Assembly: GCF_005116465.1 (NCBI RefSeq)
Contig: NZ_SWBM01000001.1
Coordinates: 62,001 to 126,000 of the forward strand
Direction of reading: 5' to 3'
DNA length: 64,000 nucleotides
From: Robertmurraya kyonggiensis
Lineage (GTDB): Bacteria; Bacillota; Bacilli; Bacillales; Cytobacillaceae
This document shows positions 52,956 to 62,640 of this stretch, in pieces. A program made the translations under genes and the position numbers. The notes below the pieces were generated by a model, which was not told the DNA's origin, made no database searches, and saw only the letters and a list, made by a program, of their open reading frames with translations. Each line of letters begins with the position of its first letter. The stretch's first letter is position 1.

Positions 52956-53822
52956 ATGAGAATAGGAACAGTGAAATTAAACGGTAAAGAGACGGCTGTA
53001 GTATTGGTCAATGAAAAAGTATATGCGATTGAGAAGATTAATGAAACTCTGGGATTGGAATGGAAAACGAATCTATTTGAATTAATTCAAACTGGACAAT
53101 TACATGAATTAAGAGATTGGTATACTGCTGATTTGAACGAACTTGAAAAAGTGGAAAGCTTAGAAAGAGAAGAAGTTTCATTTGGACCATTGTATCGTCA
53201 TCCACGTAAAATTTGGGGAATTGGACTTAATTATGTAGAGCATGCAGCTGACTTAAGTGAAGTGGCGCCTAATACGGAACCTGCTAGCTTTATGAAACCA
53301 GATACTGCAATAATCGGACCTGAAGACACGATTTTGATTCCACATCAATCAGAGCGAACAACAGCAGAATCAGAGCTAGGCATTATTATTGGGAAAGAGT
53401 GTAAGGATGTCTCAGAAGAAGACGCGATTCATTATGTTGCAGGCTACACGACTATTATCGATATGACTGCTGAGGATATTCTCCAGAGAAACCCACGCTA
53501 TTTAACACGCTCTAAAAGCTTTGACACATTTTTTAGCTTTGGCCCAGAACTGGTTACGACGGATGAGGTTGAAGATGTTAATAGCTTAGTAGTCTCAACA
53601 ATGATTAACGGTTCCTTACACCGAAAAAACGTAGTCTCTAACATGACGTTCCAACCATGGAATTTAGTTTCGTTCCACTCAAAAGTAATGACACTATTAC
53701 CTGGGGATATTATCTCAACTGGTACGCCAGGTGCAGTCGTTATTCGTGATGGAGATGTAGTTGCTTGTGAAATTGAAGGATTTACTTCATTAGTAAACCC
53801 TGTTAAAGATCTTAAAAACTAA
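52956..53822 (+). CDS. Fumarylacetoacetate hydrolase family protein (long form)
   Basis: 288 residues: a short N-terminal domain and a FAH core with IGLNYVEHAADLSE, metal ligands in TAESELGIIIG and the end ISTGTPGAV. This is the length and layout of 2-keto-4-pentenoate hydratases, 2,4-diketo-3-deoxy sugar-acid hydrolases and ureidoglycolate lyases. It is the second FAH-fold enzyme of the locus. AAAGGAG precedes the ATG. Confidence 0.88.
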   Translation: MRIGTVKLNGKETAVVLVNEKVYAIEKINETLGLEWKTNLFELIQTGQLHELRDWYTADLNELEKVESLEREEVSFGPLYRHPRKIWGIGLNYVEHAADLSEVAPNTEPASFMKPDTAIIGPEDTILIPHQSERTTAESELGIIIGKECKDVSEEDAIHYVAGYTTIIDMTAEDILQRNPRYLTRSKSFDTFFSFGPELVTTDEVEDVNSLVVSTMINGSLHRKNVVSNMTFQPWNLVSFHSKVMTLLPGDIISTGTPGAVVIRDGDVVACEIEGFTSLVNPVKDLKN

Positions 53823-53843
53823 TCGATACGGAGGGAATTATAA

Positions 53844-54635
53844 ATGGATTTACAACTAAAAGGAAAATCAGTTATTGTCACTGCAGCAAGTAAAGGACTT
53901 GGGAAAGCAACGGCGAAACAGTTTGCTGAAGAGGGAGCACATGTAGTAATCAGCAGTCGAAATCAAGAAGAATTAGAACTAGTAGTCGAAGAAATCAAGA
54001 ACGAAACTGGTAATCCTCATGTCCGCTATGCAGTATGTGACATTACAAACCCAGATGATATTAAAAGTTTGGTAGAAACAGCTGTGCAATGGAATGGCAC
54101 AGTCGATGTTTTAATTAACAATGCCGGCGGACCTCCTGCTGGGGGATTTGATAAATTTTCAGATGCAGATTGGCAAAAGGCATATGAATTAAATTTATTA
54201 AGCTTTGTTCGTTTGATTCGCGAAGTTTTACCATATATGAGAAAGACGGGAGCAGGAAAGATTGTCAATTTTGCTTCTTCTTCCATCAAGCAAACACTTG
54301 ATAATTTACTTTTATCTAATACGTTTCGTGCAGGAATCGTCGGTCTTTCAAAAAGCTTATCTCAGGAATTTGCGAAGGACAATATTTTAATCAACACAGT
54401 TGGACCAGGAAGGATTGCAACGGATAGGGTCGCTGAATTGGATGAAATTCGTGCTAAGCAAGTTGGGGTATCATACGAGGAGTTAAAGACACAAACAGAA
54501 AAGTCTATCCCAATGGGCCGTTATGGTCGACCAGATGAATTTGCGAAAATGGTTGTATTTCTTTCGTCAGGTGCAAATACGTATGTGACAGGACAGTCAT
54601 TTGTGGTCGATGGGGGATTAGTGAAAGCATTATAG
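53844..54635 (+). CDS. SDR family oxidoreductase lacking the usual Tyr-x3-Lys
   Basis: 263 residues. The NAD(P) motif TAASKGLGKATA and NNAGG are normal. Where the catalytic Tyr-x3-Lys should be, the sequence reads SIKQTLDNLLLSNTFRAGIV, so an Asn/Arg pair replaces it. A subgroup of SDRs with SNxxRAG is known to me by annotation only. It may use different catalytic residues or have lost redox activity. Confidence 0.88.
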   Translation: MDLQLKGKSVIVTAASKGLGKATAKQFAEEGAHVVISSRNQEELELVVEEIKNETGNPHVRYAVCDITNPDDIKSLVETAVQWNGTVDVLINNAGGPPAGGFDKFSDADWQKAYELNLLSFVRLIREVLPYMRKTGAGKIVNFASSSIKQTLDNLLLSNTFRAGIVGLSKSLSQEFAKDNILINTVGPGRIATDRVAELDEIRAKQVGVSYEELKTQTEKSIPMGRYGRPDEFAKMVVFLSSGANTYVTGQSFVVDGGLVKAL

Positions 54636-54654
54636 GATTGGAGGTTTCCTAACG

Positions 54655-55635
54655 TTGACTAAAAATCTTGTAATCTGTAAAAGAGTACCTGAATCTATTT
54701 TGAATGAGCTCGAAAGTCAATTTCATGTTTCCTATTATCCAAATGGCGAGGAACTGGAGAATCCCATTTTCGTAGAGAAGCTTTTGGAGGCAGATGGTAT
54801 TTTAGGTCCAAAAATGGCAAATATCAATCTCTTAGAAAAAGCACCTAGAGTCAAAATTATTTCTAATATATCCGTAGGATATAACAATTTAGATATCGAG
54901 TTACTTACTAAAAGAAGAATAATGGCCACGAATACACCCGATGTCCTAACAGATACAACAGCGGATACGATGTTTGGAATACTATTGGCAGCAGCAAGGC
55001 GGATTGCAGAACTCGATCGTTTTGTGAAACAAGGAAAGTGGAAAGCCACCATTACCGAAGAGCATTTTGGCATTGAAGTTCATCATAAAACGATTGGGAT
55101 TATCGGAATGGGAAGAATTGGAGAAGCAATTGCTAAACGGGCTCACTTTGGCTTTGATATGGACGTTCTTTATTACAATCGTACACGTAAAAAAGAAGCT
55201 GAACAAAAATATGATGCAACGTATTGCCAGTTGGATGAACTTTTGACACGTTCCGATTTTGTTGTCCTTATGACACCATTAACAGAAGAGACAAGAGGCA
55301 TGATTGGCCTACATGAATTTTCCTTGATGAAAAAAACAGCCATTTTTATAAATAGCTCAAGAGGAGAAACAGTGAAGGAAGCTGATTTAGTCCAAGCTCT
55401 TCAGCAGAAGTTAATACGTGGAGCGGCTCTAGATGTATATTCGAAAGAACCAATCGAACCTGACCATCCACTTCTTTCATTTGAAAATGTCGTAACCGTT
55501 CCTCATATTGGCTCAGCAACAAAGGAAACACGTGATAAAATGGCTAGTCTAGCGTCAGAAAATATTCGGTTAGGGTTAGAAGGAAAAGTGCCACCTAACG
55601 TCATTAATCCTGAAGTGTTCCAACTAGGAGGTTAG
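54655..55635 (+). CDS. D-isomer-specific 2-hydroxyacid dehydrogenase (second copy, glyoxylate reductase-like)
   Basis: 326 residues. NAD motif GIIGMGRIGEAIA, catalytic Arg in NSSRGETVKEADL, Glu in DVYSKEPIEP and His in TVPHIGSATK. This is closest in form to GyaR/GhrB glyoxylate and 2-ketogluconate reductases. TTG start after GGAGG. A glyoxylate reductase would balance the glycolate oxidase of this cluster. Confidence 0.9.
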   Translation: MTKNLVICKRVPESILNELESQFHVSYYPNGEELENPIFVEKLLEADGILGPKMANINLLEKAPRVKIISNISVGYNNLDIELLTKRRIMATNTPDVLTDTTADTMFGILLAAARRIAELDRFVKQGKWKATITEEHFGIEVHHKTIGIIGMGRIGEAIAKRAHFGFDMDVLYYNRTRKKEAEQKYDATYCQLDELLTRSDFVVLMTPLTEETRGMIGLHEFSLMKKTAIFINSSRGETVKEADLVQALQQKLIRGAALDVYSKEPIEPDHPLLSFENVVTVPHIGSATKETRDKMASLASENIRLGLEGKVPPNVINPEVFQLGG

Positions 55636-55637
55636 AA

Positions 55638-57338
55638 ATGGAAAAAAAGGATAAGCTAACTTCTTATGGTGATGCAGGCTTTAGTCAGTTTATACGCCGG
55701 GCATTTGCTCGGCATCTAGGCCATGATGTCAGTGATTATGAAAAACCTTTGATTGGTATTGTTAATACAGAAAGTGATATTAATCGATGTCATTCGCATT
55801 TTGGTCCTATTATAGAAGCAATTAAACGTGGGGTTTTAATGCAAGGAGGCATTCCATTAGTATTTCCGACAATCTCTTTAGGTGAGATTTTTACAAGTCC
55901 GACAACAATGTTATATCGAAATCTCGCTGCGATGGATACGGAGGAAATGATTAAGGCACAGCCATTAGAAGGTGTTGTCCTAATCGGAGGCTGTGACAAA
56001 ATGACTCCTGCCCAGCTAATGGGTGCTGCAAGTAGTGATATTCCAACAATCATGATTACAGGTGGTCCAATGGCCAATGGTGAATACAAGGGAAGAACAC
56101 TTGGTGCCTGCTCAGATTGCCGCTATTTTTGGCAGGAATTTCGTGCAGGGACAATTGATGAAGTAGAGCTCGATGAAATTAATGCTGCTTTAGCTCCTAC
56201 AGCAGGACATTGTATGGTCATGGGAAGTGCAAGTACGATGGCCGCATGCGCGGAAGCACTTGGGATTATGCTTCCTGGCGGTGCAGCAATTCCAGCTACA
56301 GAAAATAAACGATTGCATATAGCTCAAAAAACAGGACAGCAGATAGTCAAATTAGTAGAGAGTGGCCTAACACCTTCTAAGATTATGACAAGAAATGCCT
56401 TCGAAAATGCCATAAGAGTTTTGATGGCTATTGGAGGTTCTACGAATGCTGTTATTCATTTAACTGCGATTGCTGGGAGACTTGGAATCGAACTTTCTTT
56501 GGAATTGTTTGATGAACTTGGAAAAACGACTCCGTTTATTGCAAACCTGAGGCCAGCCGGAAAGTATCAAATGGAGGATTTGTACCGTGCTGGCGGGATT
56601 CCTGCAGTAATGAAGGAACTAGAAGAGTTGCTACATCTTGAAGAAATTACCGTAACCGAGAAAACAATCGGGGAGAATTTGCAAGGGATTAAGGTTGAAG
56701 ATGTCTACCGAGATATTATATATCCTGCTGCACAACCTCTGTATAAAGGTGGAGGCTTGGCTGTCGTTAAAGGGAATCTTGCAGAAAATGGGGCAGTCAT
56801 TAAACCGAAGGCAGCTTCACAACACTTATTAAAACATCGGGGAAGAGCGGTTGTTTTTACTTCGATTGCCGACCTTGAAACTCGTATTGCAGACCCAGAT
56901 TTAGATGTTCATGAAGAGGATATACTTGTTTTGCAGAATGCTGGGCCTGTTGGAGCACCAGGAATGCCAGAAGCGGGAATGATTCCAATTCCAGACAAGC
57001 TTTTGAAAAAGGGTGTCCGTGACATGGTGCGGATCTCAGACTGTCGCATGAGCGGAACTGCTTTTGGTACGATTGTTTTACATATCTCCCCGGAGGCTGC
57101 AATTGGTGGTACGCTTGCACTCGTCCAAAATGGAGACATGATTGAATTAGATGTAGAAGCAGGAAGATTAGAGCTACTCGTTTCAGAAGAGGAGTTAGAG
57201 AAAAGACGTGTTGACTGGAAGGTACCTAACAATCTAGCTGAAAGAGGATATACAAGGTTATTCCAGGAGCATGTGATGCAAGCCGATAAAGGTTGCGACT
57301 TTGACTTTTTAACAAAAAGGGGAAGTTCCGGGCTATAG
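55638..57338 (+). CDS. IlvD/Edd family dehydratase (sugar-acid dehydratase-like)
   Basis: 566 residues. The Fe-S cysteines are in TESDINRCHSHF, GGCDKMTPAQ and TAGHCMVMGSASTMAACAE, and the C-terminal RISDCRMSGTAFGTIVLHIS is present. The family dehydrates 2,3-dihydroxy acids; catabolic members act on arabinonate, xylonate or gluconate. Its location at the end of a hydroxy-acid locus points to sugar-acid catabolism rather than branched-chain amino acid synthesis. It starts 2 bp after the dehydrogenase stop, and a terminator follows. Confidence 0.9.
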   Translation: MEKKDKLTSYGDAGFSQFIRRAFARHLGHDVSDYEKPLIGIVNTESDINRCHSHFGPIIEAIKRGVLMQGGIPLVFPTISLGEIFTSPTTMLYRNLAAMDTEEMIKAQPLEGVVLIGGCDKMTPAQLMGAASSDIPTIMITGGPMANGEYKGRTLGACSDCRYFWQEFRAGTIDEVELDEINAALAPTAGHCMVMGSASTMAACAEALGIMLPGGAAIPATENKRLHIAQKTGQQIVKLVESGLTPSKIMTRNAFENAIRVLMAIGGSTNAVIHLTAIAGRLGIELSLELFDELGKTTPFIANLRPAGKYQMEDLYRAGGIPAVMKELEELLHLEEITVTEKTIGENLQGIKVEDVYRDIIYPAAQPLYKGGGLAVVKGNLAENGAVIKPKAASQHLLKHRGRAVVFTSIADLETRIADPDLDVHEEDILVLQNAGPVGAPGMPEAGMIPIPDKLLKKGVRDMVRISDCRMSGTAFGTIVLHISPEAAIGGTLALVQNGDMIELDVEAGRLELLVSEEELEKRRVDWKVPNNLAERGYTRLFQEHVMQADKGCDFDFLTKRGSSGL

Positions 57339-57381
57339 AACTCTCGACTTTCGGTTTCGGTTCAGGGGATTACAAAAAATA

Positions 57382-57425
57382 AGCAAGAAAAAACTGACTT
57401 TCTTATAAGTCGGTCTTTTCTTGCT
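57382..57425 (+). terminator. Terminator of the hydroxy-acid catabolic operon
   Basis: A 19-base imperfect stem, AGCAAGAAAA..GACTT pairing with AAGTC..TTTTCTTGCT. Confidence 0.8.
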
Positions 57426-57488
57426 ATTTATTTTTGAGCTGTTATTTAAGTTGTTCTTTATAGTCTAACGTAAAACGGAATTTGCTGT

Positions 57489-57611
57489 TCACCAATCCTG
57501 TGTTTTTTCCAATAACCAATCGATTTCAATATGGCGTAGGACAAGGTGTTTGATATCCTTATCAAGATCTTCTGTCGCTTCTAGCAGTTTATCGATGTCT
57601 GTTTTAACCAT
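57489..57611 (-). CDS. Small acidic protein, 40 residues
   Basis: ATG with AGGAGG nine bases upstream on the minus strand. The product begins MVKTDIDKLLEATEDLDKDI, is predicted as one amphipathic helix and ends LLEKTQDW. No family recognised. It is the only gene-like feature in the 519-bp gap 57339-57857; the rest is AT-rich, and promoters for both directions probably lie in 57612-57850. Confidence 0.6.
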   Translation of the reverse strand: MVKTDIDKLLEATEDLDKDIKHLVLRHIEIDWLLEKTQDW

Positions 57612-57866
57612 ATCATAATCCTCCTGGATATATAGTCTATGTGTTATATATCTATGTATCCATTTTTTTAAATTATAAACATGTATCTGTAAATATTCAC
57701 TATATACTTCGATTCAATAGTGAATATTATGGGGGTCTTATGTAATCCAAATGTGATCAAAGTATTAACAAACGATGAAAAATGTAAGAAATAAATCCCG
57801 AAGTGTTGATTAATCCTGCATTTCGCCTTATGTTATTTTTAAGAGTTTAAATTAGGAGTGAACATA

Positions 57867-58571
57867 ATGAATGTTCTTGTTATAGAAGATAATGAAAGTG
57901 TTTGTTCGATGATTGAGATGTTTTTTTCAAAGGAACAAATCAATGGTGAATATGTACATGATGGAATTCAAGGATTTAATCGCTATAAAGAGGGCCAGTG
58001 GGATCTGTTAATTATTGACTGGATGTTACCTGGAATGGACGGAGTGGCCATTTGCCGAAAGATCAGGGAAGAAGGGGACTCCATTCCAATTATAATGCTG
58101 ACAGCAAAGGATAGTGAATCAGATCAAGTGCTTGGTCTTGAAATGGGAGCCGATGATTATGTGACAAAACCCTTCAGTCCACTTGCATTAATGGCAAGAA
58201 TTAAAGCCATTACACGTCGTCTAAAGGGGAGTTCTCAAGAAAAGGCTGAGAAAGGTCTTTTAGAAACACAATTTTTCAAAATAAGTAAAGAAAAGCGAGA
58301 AGTCTATCTAAATGGTGAAGCTGTGACGAATTTGACGCCAAAGGAATTTGAACTCCTCTACTATTTTGCACAGCATCCAAAACAAGTGTTTACCCGTGAA
58401 CAACTTTTGGACAGGGTATGGGGCTATCAATTTTATGGGGATGAACGTACAGTGGATGTTCATATCAAACGCCTTCGAAAAAAAATCGGCACAGACAACC
58501 AGCCTTTCTTTCATACTGTGTGGGGAGTAGGATATAAATTTGATGAAACGTTCCAAGCGAGTGAAGATTAA
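57867..58571 (+). CDS. OmpR/PhoB family response regulator
   Basis: About 234 residues. Receiver domain with phospho-acceptor Asp51 in LIIDWMLPGMDG and the lysine of VTKPFSP, then a winged-helix domain ending DERTVDVHIKRLRKK and VWGVGYKF. It resembles ArlR/YclJ. ATG 57867 is eight bases after AGGAG. It overlaps the kinase gene by 29 bp. Confidence 0.93.
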   Translation: MNVLVIEDNESVCSMIEMFFSKEQINGEYVHDGIQGFNRYKEGQWDLLIIDWMLPGMDGVAICRKIREEGDSIPIIMLTAKDSESDQVLGLEMGADDYVTKPFSPLALMARIKAITRRLKGSSQEKAEKGLLETQFFKISKEKREVYLNGEAVTNLTPKEFELLYYFAQHPKQVFTREQLLDRVWGYQFYGDERTVDVHIKRLRKKIGTDNQPFFHTVWGVGYKFDETFQASED

Positions 58572-59976
58572 ATATTTACATCAACAATTGCTTAGTCATA
58601 TGAGTGTCCTTTTGGTGGCATTTTTGATCCTTAGTTTGGTTTTTGCCCATTATGTAGAGGGGCTCGTCTATCAAAATAAGGTCGATGAACTCAAGTCCTA
58701 TGGAGAAAATATACTTGAAGATATTGCAACCAGTGCAACACCATCTGTTCGTGTTCTCAATCAATATGGGACAGTCTTAAATGGAAGAAACATCAGCTTC
58801 AATCTTTTTGATGAGCAGGGAAATATTATTTATCCAGCTGGACCTTATGCTCAGGATATTAAGCTGGCAGACGAGGCATTGGCTGATATTGCCAAGGGGA
58901 AAACAGTGGTCGTAAAAAATAGAATGAAGCATTCTGATCAGGATGTTACGTTTGTTGCGATGCCCTATATTGTTCAAGATACTTTGGTCGGCGGAATATT
59001 TTTAACGGCGCCCATAAGTGGTTCGAGAGAAATGATCACGAAAATTAATCAATATTTGCTTTTAACTGTGTTATTAGCATTTGTGATCTCTATACTTCCG
59101 AGTTGGATTTTATCAAAATTCCACGTGAATCGAATTAAGAAAATACAAGAAGCAACCTCCTTGGTATCTGCAGGTGATTATTCAGTGAAATTGCCGCCTT
59201 CCGATTTCGATGAGATCGGGGAACTAGCTAAGGATTTTAACCATATGGTGAAAAAACTGAATGAGAGCGCAGAAGAAATCGAGAGTCTTGAAAATCGACG
59301 GAGGAATTTCATGTCAGATGTGTCACATGAATTAAGAACACCATTAACCACTATTAGTGGTGTGGTTGAAGGTTTGAAAAATGGCATGATTGCTGACGAG
59401 GAAAAAGAAAAAGGCATTAATCTTGTTAGCCAGGAAACGAAACGTCTCATTCGCCTTGTCAATGAAAATCTTGATTATGACAAAATCAGATCAAATCAAA
59501 TTACATTGAGAAAAGAAGATATTCAGTTGTCAGATGTTTTTGAGATTATTCAAGAACAGCTATATTTGCAGGCTGATGAAAAGAATGATCGGCTTGAAGT
59601 TGATGTGGATGAAGATGTCTTTGTTTTTGCTGACTATGATAGACTTATTCAAATATTGATTAACATCACGAAAAATAGCATTCAATTCACAGACGATGGA
59701 ACCATCTGGTTGAGAGGTAGAGCGGAGAGTAATCAAACAGTGATTGAAATTGAAGATACTGGGATTGGCATTGATTCAGCAGAGGTTGAAAAAATTTGGC
59801 ATCGTTTCTATAAAGCTGACATCTCAAGGACGAACAACCCTTATGGAGAGTTTGGTTTGGGCTTATCGATTGTGAAGCAATTAATTAATCTACACAATGG
59901 TACGATTGAAGTGTTTAGTGAAAAAGGAAAAGGAACGAAATTTATCATTCACATTCCATATGAGAAAAACGAATAG
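58543..59976 (+). CDS. Sensor histidine kinase
   Basis: About 477 residues. Membrane segments near 18-40 and 170-192 flank an external sensor of about 130 residues, followed by HAMP (about 193-250), HisKA with His262 in SDVSHELRTPL, and HATPase with IEIEDTGIGID and GEFGLGLSIVKQL. ArlS/YclK-like. The signal is unknown. Paired with the overlapping response regulator; targets may include the downstream exporter. Confidence 0.93.
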   Translation: MKRSKRVKIKYLHQQLLSHMSVLLVAFLILSLVFAHYVEGLVYQNKVDELKSYGENILEDIATSATPSVRVLNQYGTVLNGRNISFNLFDEQGNIIYPAGPYAQDIKLADEALADIAKGKTVVVKNRMKHSDQDVTFVAMPYIVQDTLVGGIFLTAPISGSREMITKINQYLLLTVLLAFVISILPSWILSKFHVNRIKKIQEATSLVSAGDYSVKLPPSDFDEIGELAKDFNHMVKKLNESAEEIESLENRRRNFMSDVSHELRTPLTTISGVVEGLKNGMIADEEKEKGINLVSQETKRLIRLVNENLDYDKIRSNQITLRKEDIQLSDVFEIIQEQLYLQADEKNDRLEVDVDEDVFVFADYDRLIQILINITKNSIQFTDDGTIWLRGRAESNQTVIEIEDTGIGIDSAEVEKIWHRFYKADISRTNNPYGEFGLGLSIVKQLINLHNGTIEVFSEKGKGTKFIIHIPYEKNE

Positions 59977-59984
59977 CAACTAGT

Positions 59985-60014
59985 AGACCAAATCGTAGCA
60001 GATTTGGTCTTTTA
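59985..60014 (+). terminator. Terminator of the two-component operon
   Basis: Perfect AGACCAAATC/GATTTGGTCT stem with a six-base loop and a short T run. Confidence 0.88.
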
Positions 60015-60109
60015 ATATTGGAATGAATGAATAATACTGGATATTTTTAATATGAAAGTGCATAATTTTTGGAGAAGCTAGATCAAATCATGCCGTCAGG
60101 AGTTTATAT

Positions 60110-61054
60110 ATGACCACTGAACAACATTCTACCTACATATCTTTATCAAGAGATGAATGGGCAACTTTGCATTCCAGTCCAGCGTTTCAATTAACAAAAT
60201 CAGAAATTAAGAAACTACAGGGGACAATCGGAAACCTGACGAATGAGGAAATTAATAAAATCTATTTACCACTTATTCAGTATTTGTCGTTCAATATCCA
60301 AGCAATGAAACAATTACATAAGGTTAGAAATCAATTTTTGAAGAAAGATACAAAGAACTTACCATTTATTATCGGAGTTGCGGGAAGTGTAGCGGTCGGA
60401 AAAAGTACCACATCACGGATCCTTCAATCATTACTTTCTAATTTACCGGAAAAACCGAAAGTAGAAATCGTCACTACAGATGGATTTTTATTTTCAAATG
60501 ATGTGCTCAAGGAAAAGGGTCTATCTGACAAAAAAGGGTTTCCGGAGAGTTATGATTTAAAGGGGTTAATTGAATTTCTAACTGAAATTAAGTCTGGAAA
60601 TCCACGTGTCCAAGCACCTGTATATTCCCATCTCCACTATGACATTATTCCAAACGAATACATTGATGTTTGTCAGCCAGATATTATCATTGTTGAAGGT
60701 ATAAATGTTTTGCAAACTCCAAAACAAGTAGGGGATAGTATTCCAAGTCGATTTGTATCGGATTTCTTTGATATTTCGATATATGTGGATGCAGAAGAAA
60801 ATCATATTTTAAAATGGTATTTAGAAAGATTTAAAGTTTTAAAAGAAACGGCATTTGCTCAACCTGAATCATATTTTCATCGATTTGCAGGACTATCTGA
60901 TAACGAAGCAGAGGAAATTGCAACTGATATTTGGAATCGAATAAATAAAGTAAATCTAGAAAATAACATCCTACCAACCAAATTTCGAGCCGATATTATT
61001 ATCGAAAAAGGCATTAATCATCAGGTTGAAAATATTAAGGTAAGGAAAATCTAG
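60110..61054 (+). CDS. coaA: Pantothenate kinase, type I
   Basis: 314 residues, matching the E. coli CoaA type (316). P-loop GVAGSVAVGKST near residue 90, followed by TTDGFLFSND and KGFPESYDLKGLIEF. It phosphorylates pantothenate in the first step of CoA synthesis and is usually inhibited by CoA. Monocistronic with its own terminator. Confidence 0.95.
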   Translation: MTTEQHSTYISLSRDEWATLHSSPAFQLTKSEIKKLQGTIGNLTNEEINKIYLPLIQYLSFNIQAMKQLHKVRNQFLKKDTKNLPFIIGVAGSVAVGKSTTSRILQSLLSNLPEKPKVEIVTTDGFLFSNDVLKEKGLSDKKGFPESYDLKGLIEFLTEIKSGNPRVQAPVYSHLHYDIIPNEYIDVCQPDIIIVEGINVLQTPKQVGDSIPSRFVSDFFDISIYVDAEENHILKWYLERFKVLKETAFAQPESYFHRFAGLSDNEAEEIATDIWNRINKVNLENNILPTKFRADIIIEKGINHQVENIKVRKI

Positions 61055-61080
61055 CAATTATAAAAGTGGATAGATATGAG

Positions 61081-61120
61081 AAGCTCCCTGGATAAATGAA
61101 TTGTCCAGGGAGCTTTATTT
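61081..61120 (+). terminator. Terminator of coaA
   Basis: Perfect AAGCTCCCTGGA/TCCAGGGAGCTT stem. Confidence 0.88.
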
Positions 61121-61266
61121 TGGATTGAAGAAAAATTAGAAACATGTAAATCAATTTTTTAACGATTCTTCCCTAATTGTTCTAACCTTCTTAAAGGTTT
61201 AGTCATTTTTTGTTCACATTTGTTGGATAGGATTAGAACATAAGGAACACGAGGAGGAAAGTAACA

Positions 61267-62523
61267 ATGTCAGATTTAGAAAAAATTGAAGAACAAGTTC
61301 ACGAGGAAGTTCAAGAACAAGTTCAAGAAGAAATGCTTACAAAAAAATCTAAGCCTAGAAATTTTATAAAAAGTTTTTCAGGAATGGTCGCTGCTGGTGT
61401 GGTTGGTTCCGTATTAACGATGACGGTTGTCCCTCATACTGACGTATTTCAAAAGCTATATGAACCAGTCCAAGCACAGGAGGAAGTAGCAACGAACAAA
61501 GAGAAAGAAGTTAATATTGTTCCAACTTCTACTTCTACATCAAATAGTGGTAATTCAATTGCAGATATCGTAGAAAAATCATCTGCAGCCATTGTTGGGA
61601 TTGTGAACATGCAACAGCAGAGCAACCCATTTTCAAGATCTACTGAGGCAGTTGAGAGTGGCTCAGGCTCAGGGGTGATTTTTAAGAAGTCCGGTAATGA
61701 AGCTTATATTGTGACAAATAATCACGTAATTGAGGGAGCTTCAGAAATTGAGATTTCTCTGCATACTGGGGAAAAAACGACGGCTGAATTAATAGGAGCG
61801 GATGCGCTAACGGACTTGGCTGTTTTAAAAATTGATTCGAAATATGCAGACACAGTTCTTGAGTTTGGAGATTCGTCTTCTTTAAGAGCAGGGGAACAGG
61901 TTCTAGCAATCGGAAATCCTCTTGGACTTGAATTCTCACGCACAGTTACTCAAGGAATTATCAGTGCAGTCGATCGAGACATTGCTGTTTCCACGTCTGC
62001 TGGAGAATGGGAATTAAATGTCATTCAGACTGATGCCGCGATTAACCCAGGAAATAGCGGTGGAGCACTTATGAACACACAAGGACAAGTCATCGGGATT
62101 AATAGTTTGAAAATTTCCGAGAGTGGGGTGGAAGGATTAGGGTTTGCCATCCCAAGTAATGATGTTGTACCGATTGTCAATGAAATCATTCAAACAGGAA
62201 AGATTAGTAGACCTTATTTAGGAGTTAGTCTTGCAAGTCTTGAAGAAATCCCACAACAGTATCTACAGAGCCTTCCACAGGATGTAAAAGGTGGAGCAGT
62301 GGTTACGTATGTGGATCCTAATTCAGCTGCTGGTCAGGCTGGGATTAGTGTCCAGGATGTCATTGTGGCCATCAATGATCAAGAGGTTACAACGACAAAC
62401 GATCTACGAAAATATCTTTATACTGAACTCAACGTTGGTGATGAGGTGGAATTGAAGATTTATAGTGGCAGTGAAGTGAAAAAGGTGAAAGTTAAGTTGA
62501 CAAGCAATATTCCAACGAGTTGA
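61267..62523 (+). CDS. HtrA-like membrane-anchored serine protease
   Basis: 418 residues. An acidic cytoplasmic start, one membrane segment (about 38-58), a low-complexity Ser/Thr linker, a trypsin-like domain and one PDZ domain (about 315-405). The triad is His in VTNNHVIEGA, Asp in LTDLAVLKI and Ser in INPGNSGGAL. HtrA-type proteases degrade misfolded exported proteins and are usually controlled by CssRS; no clear CssR box was assigned. GGAGGAAAG ribosome binding site. The 212-bp gap before it has an AACCTT/AAGGTT hairpin. Confidence 0.92.
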   Translation: MSDLEKIEEQVHEEVQEQVQEEMLTKKSKPRNFIKSFSGMVAAGVVGSVLTMTVVPHTDVFQKLYEPVQAQEEVATNKEKEVNIVPTSTSTSNSGNSIADIVEKSSAAIVGIVNMQQQSNPFSRSTEAVESGSGSGVIFKKSGNEAYIVTNNHVIEGASEIEISLHTGEKTTAELIGADALTDLAVLKIDSKYADTVLEFGDSSSLRAGEQVLAIGNPLGLEFSRTVTQGIISAVDRDIAVSTSAGEWELNVIQTDAAINPGNSGGALMNTQGQVIGINSLKISESGVEGLGFAIPSNDVVPIVNEIIQTGKISRPYLGVSLASLEEIPQQYLQSLPQDVKGGAVVTYVDPNSAAGQAGISVQDVIVAINDQEVTTTNDLRKYLYTELNVGDEVELKIYSGSEVKKVKVKLTSNIPTS

Positions 62524-62640
62524 TCGTTGGAGGGGAAGAGTACCCTTGTTTCAGTATTGGAAGAAAGCTAGGAATGAAAAATTGGAGGTCAGAACGGAAA
62601 GAACAGTTCTTAAACATTAGGATACCGATGGATGCGGGCG

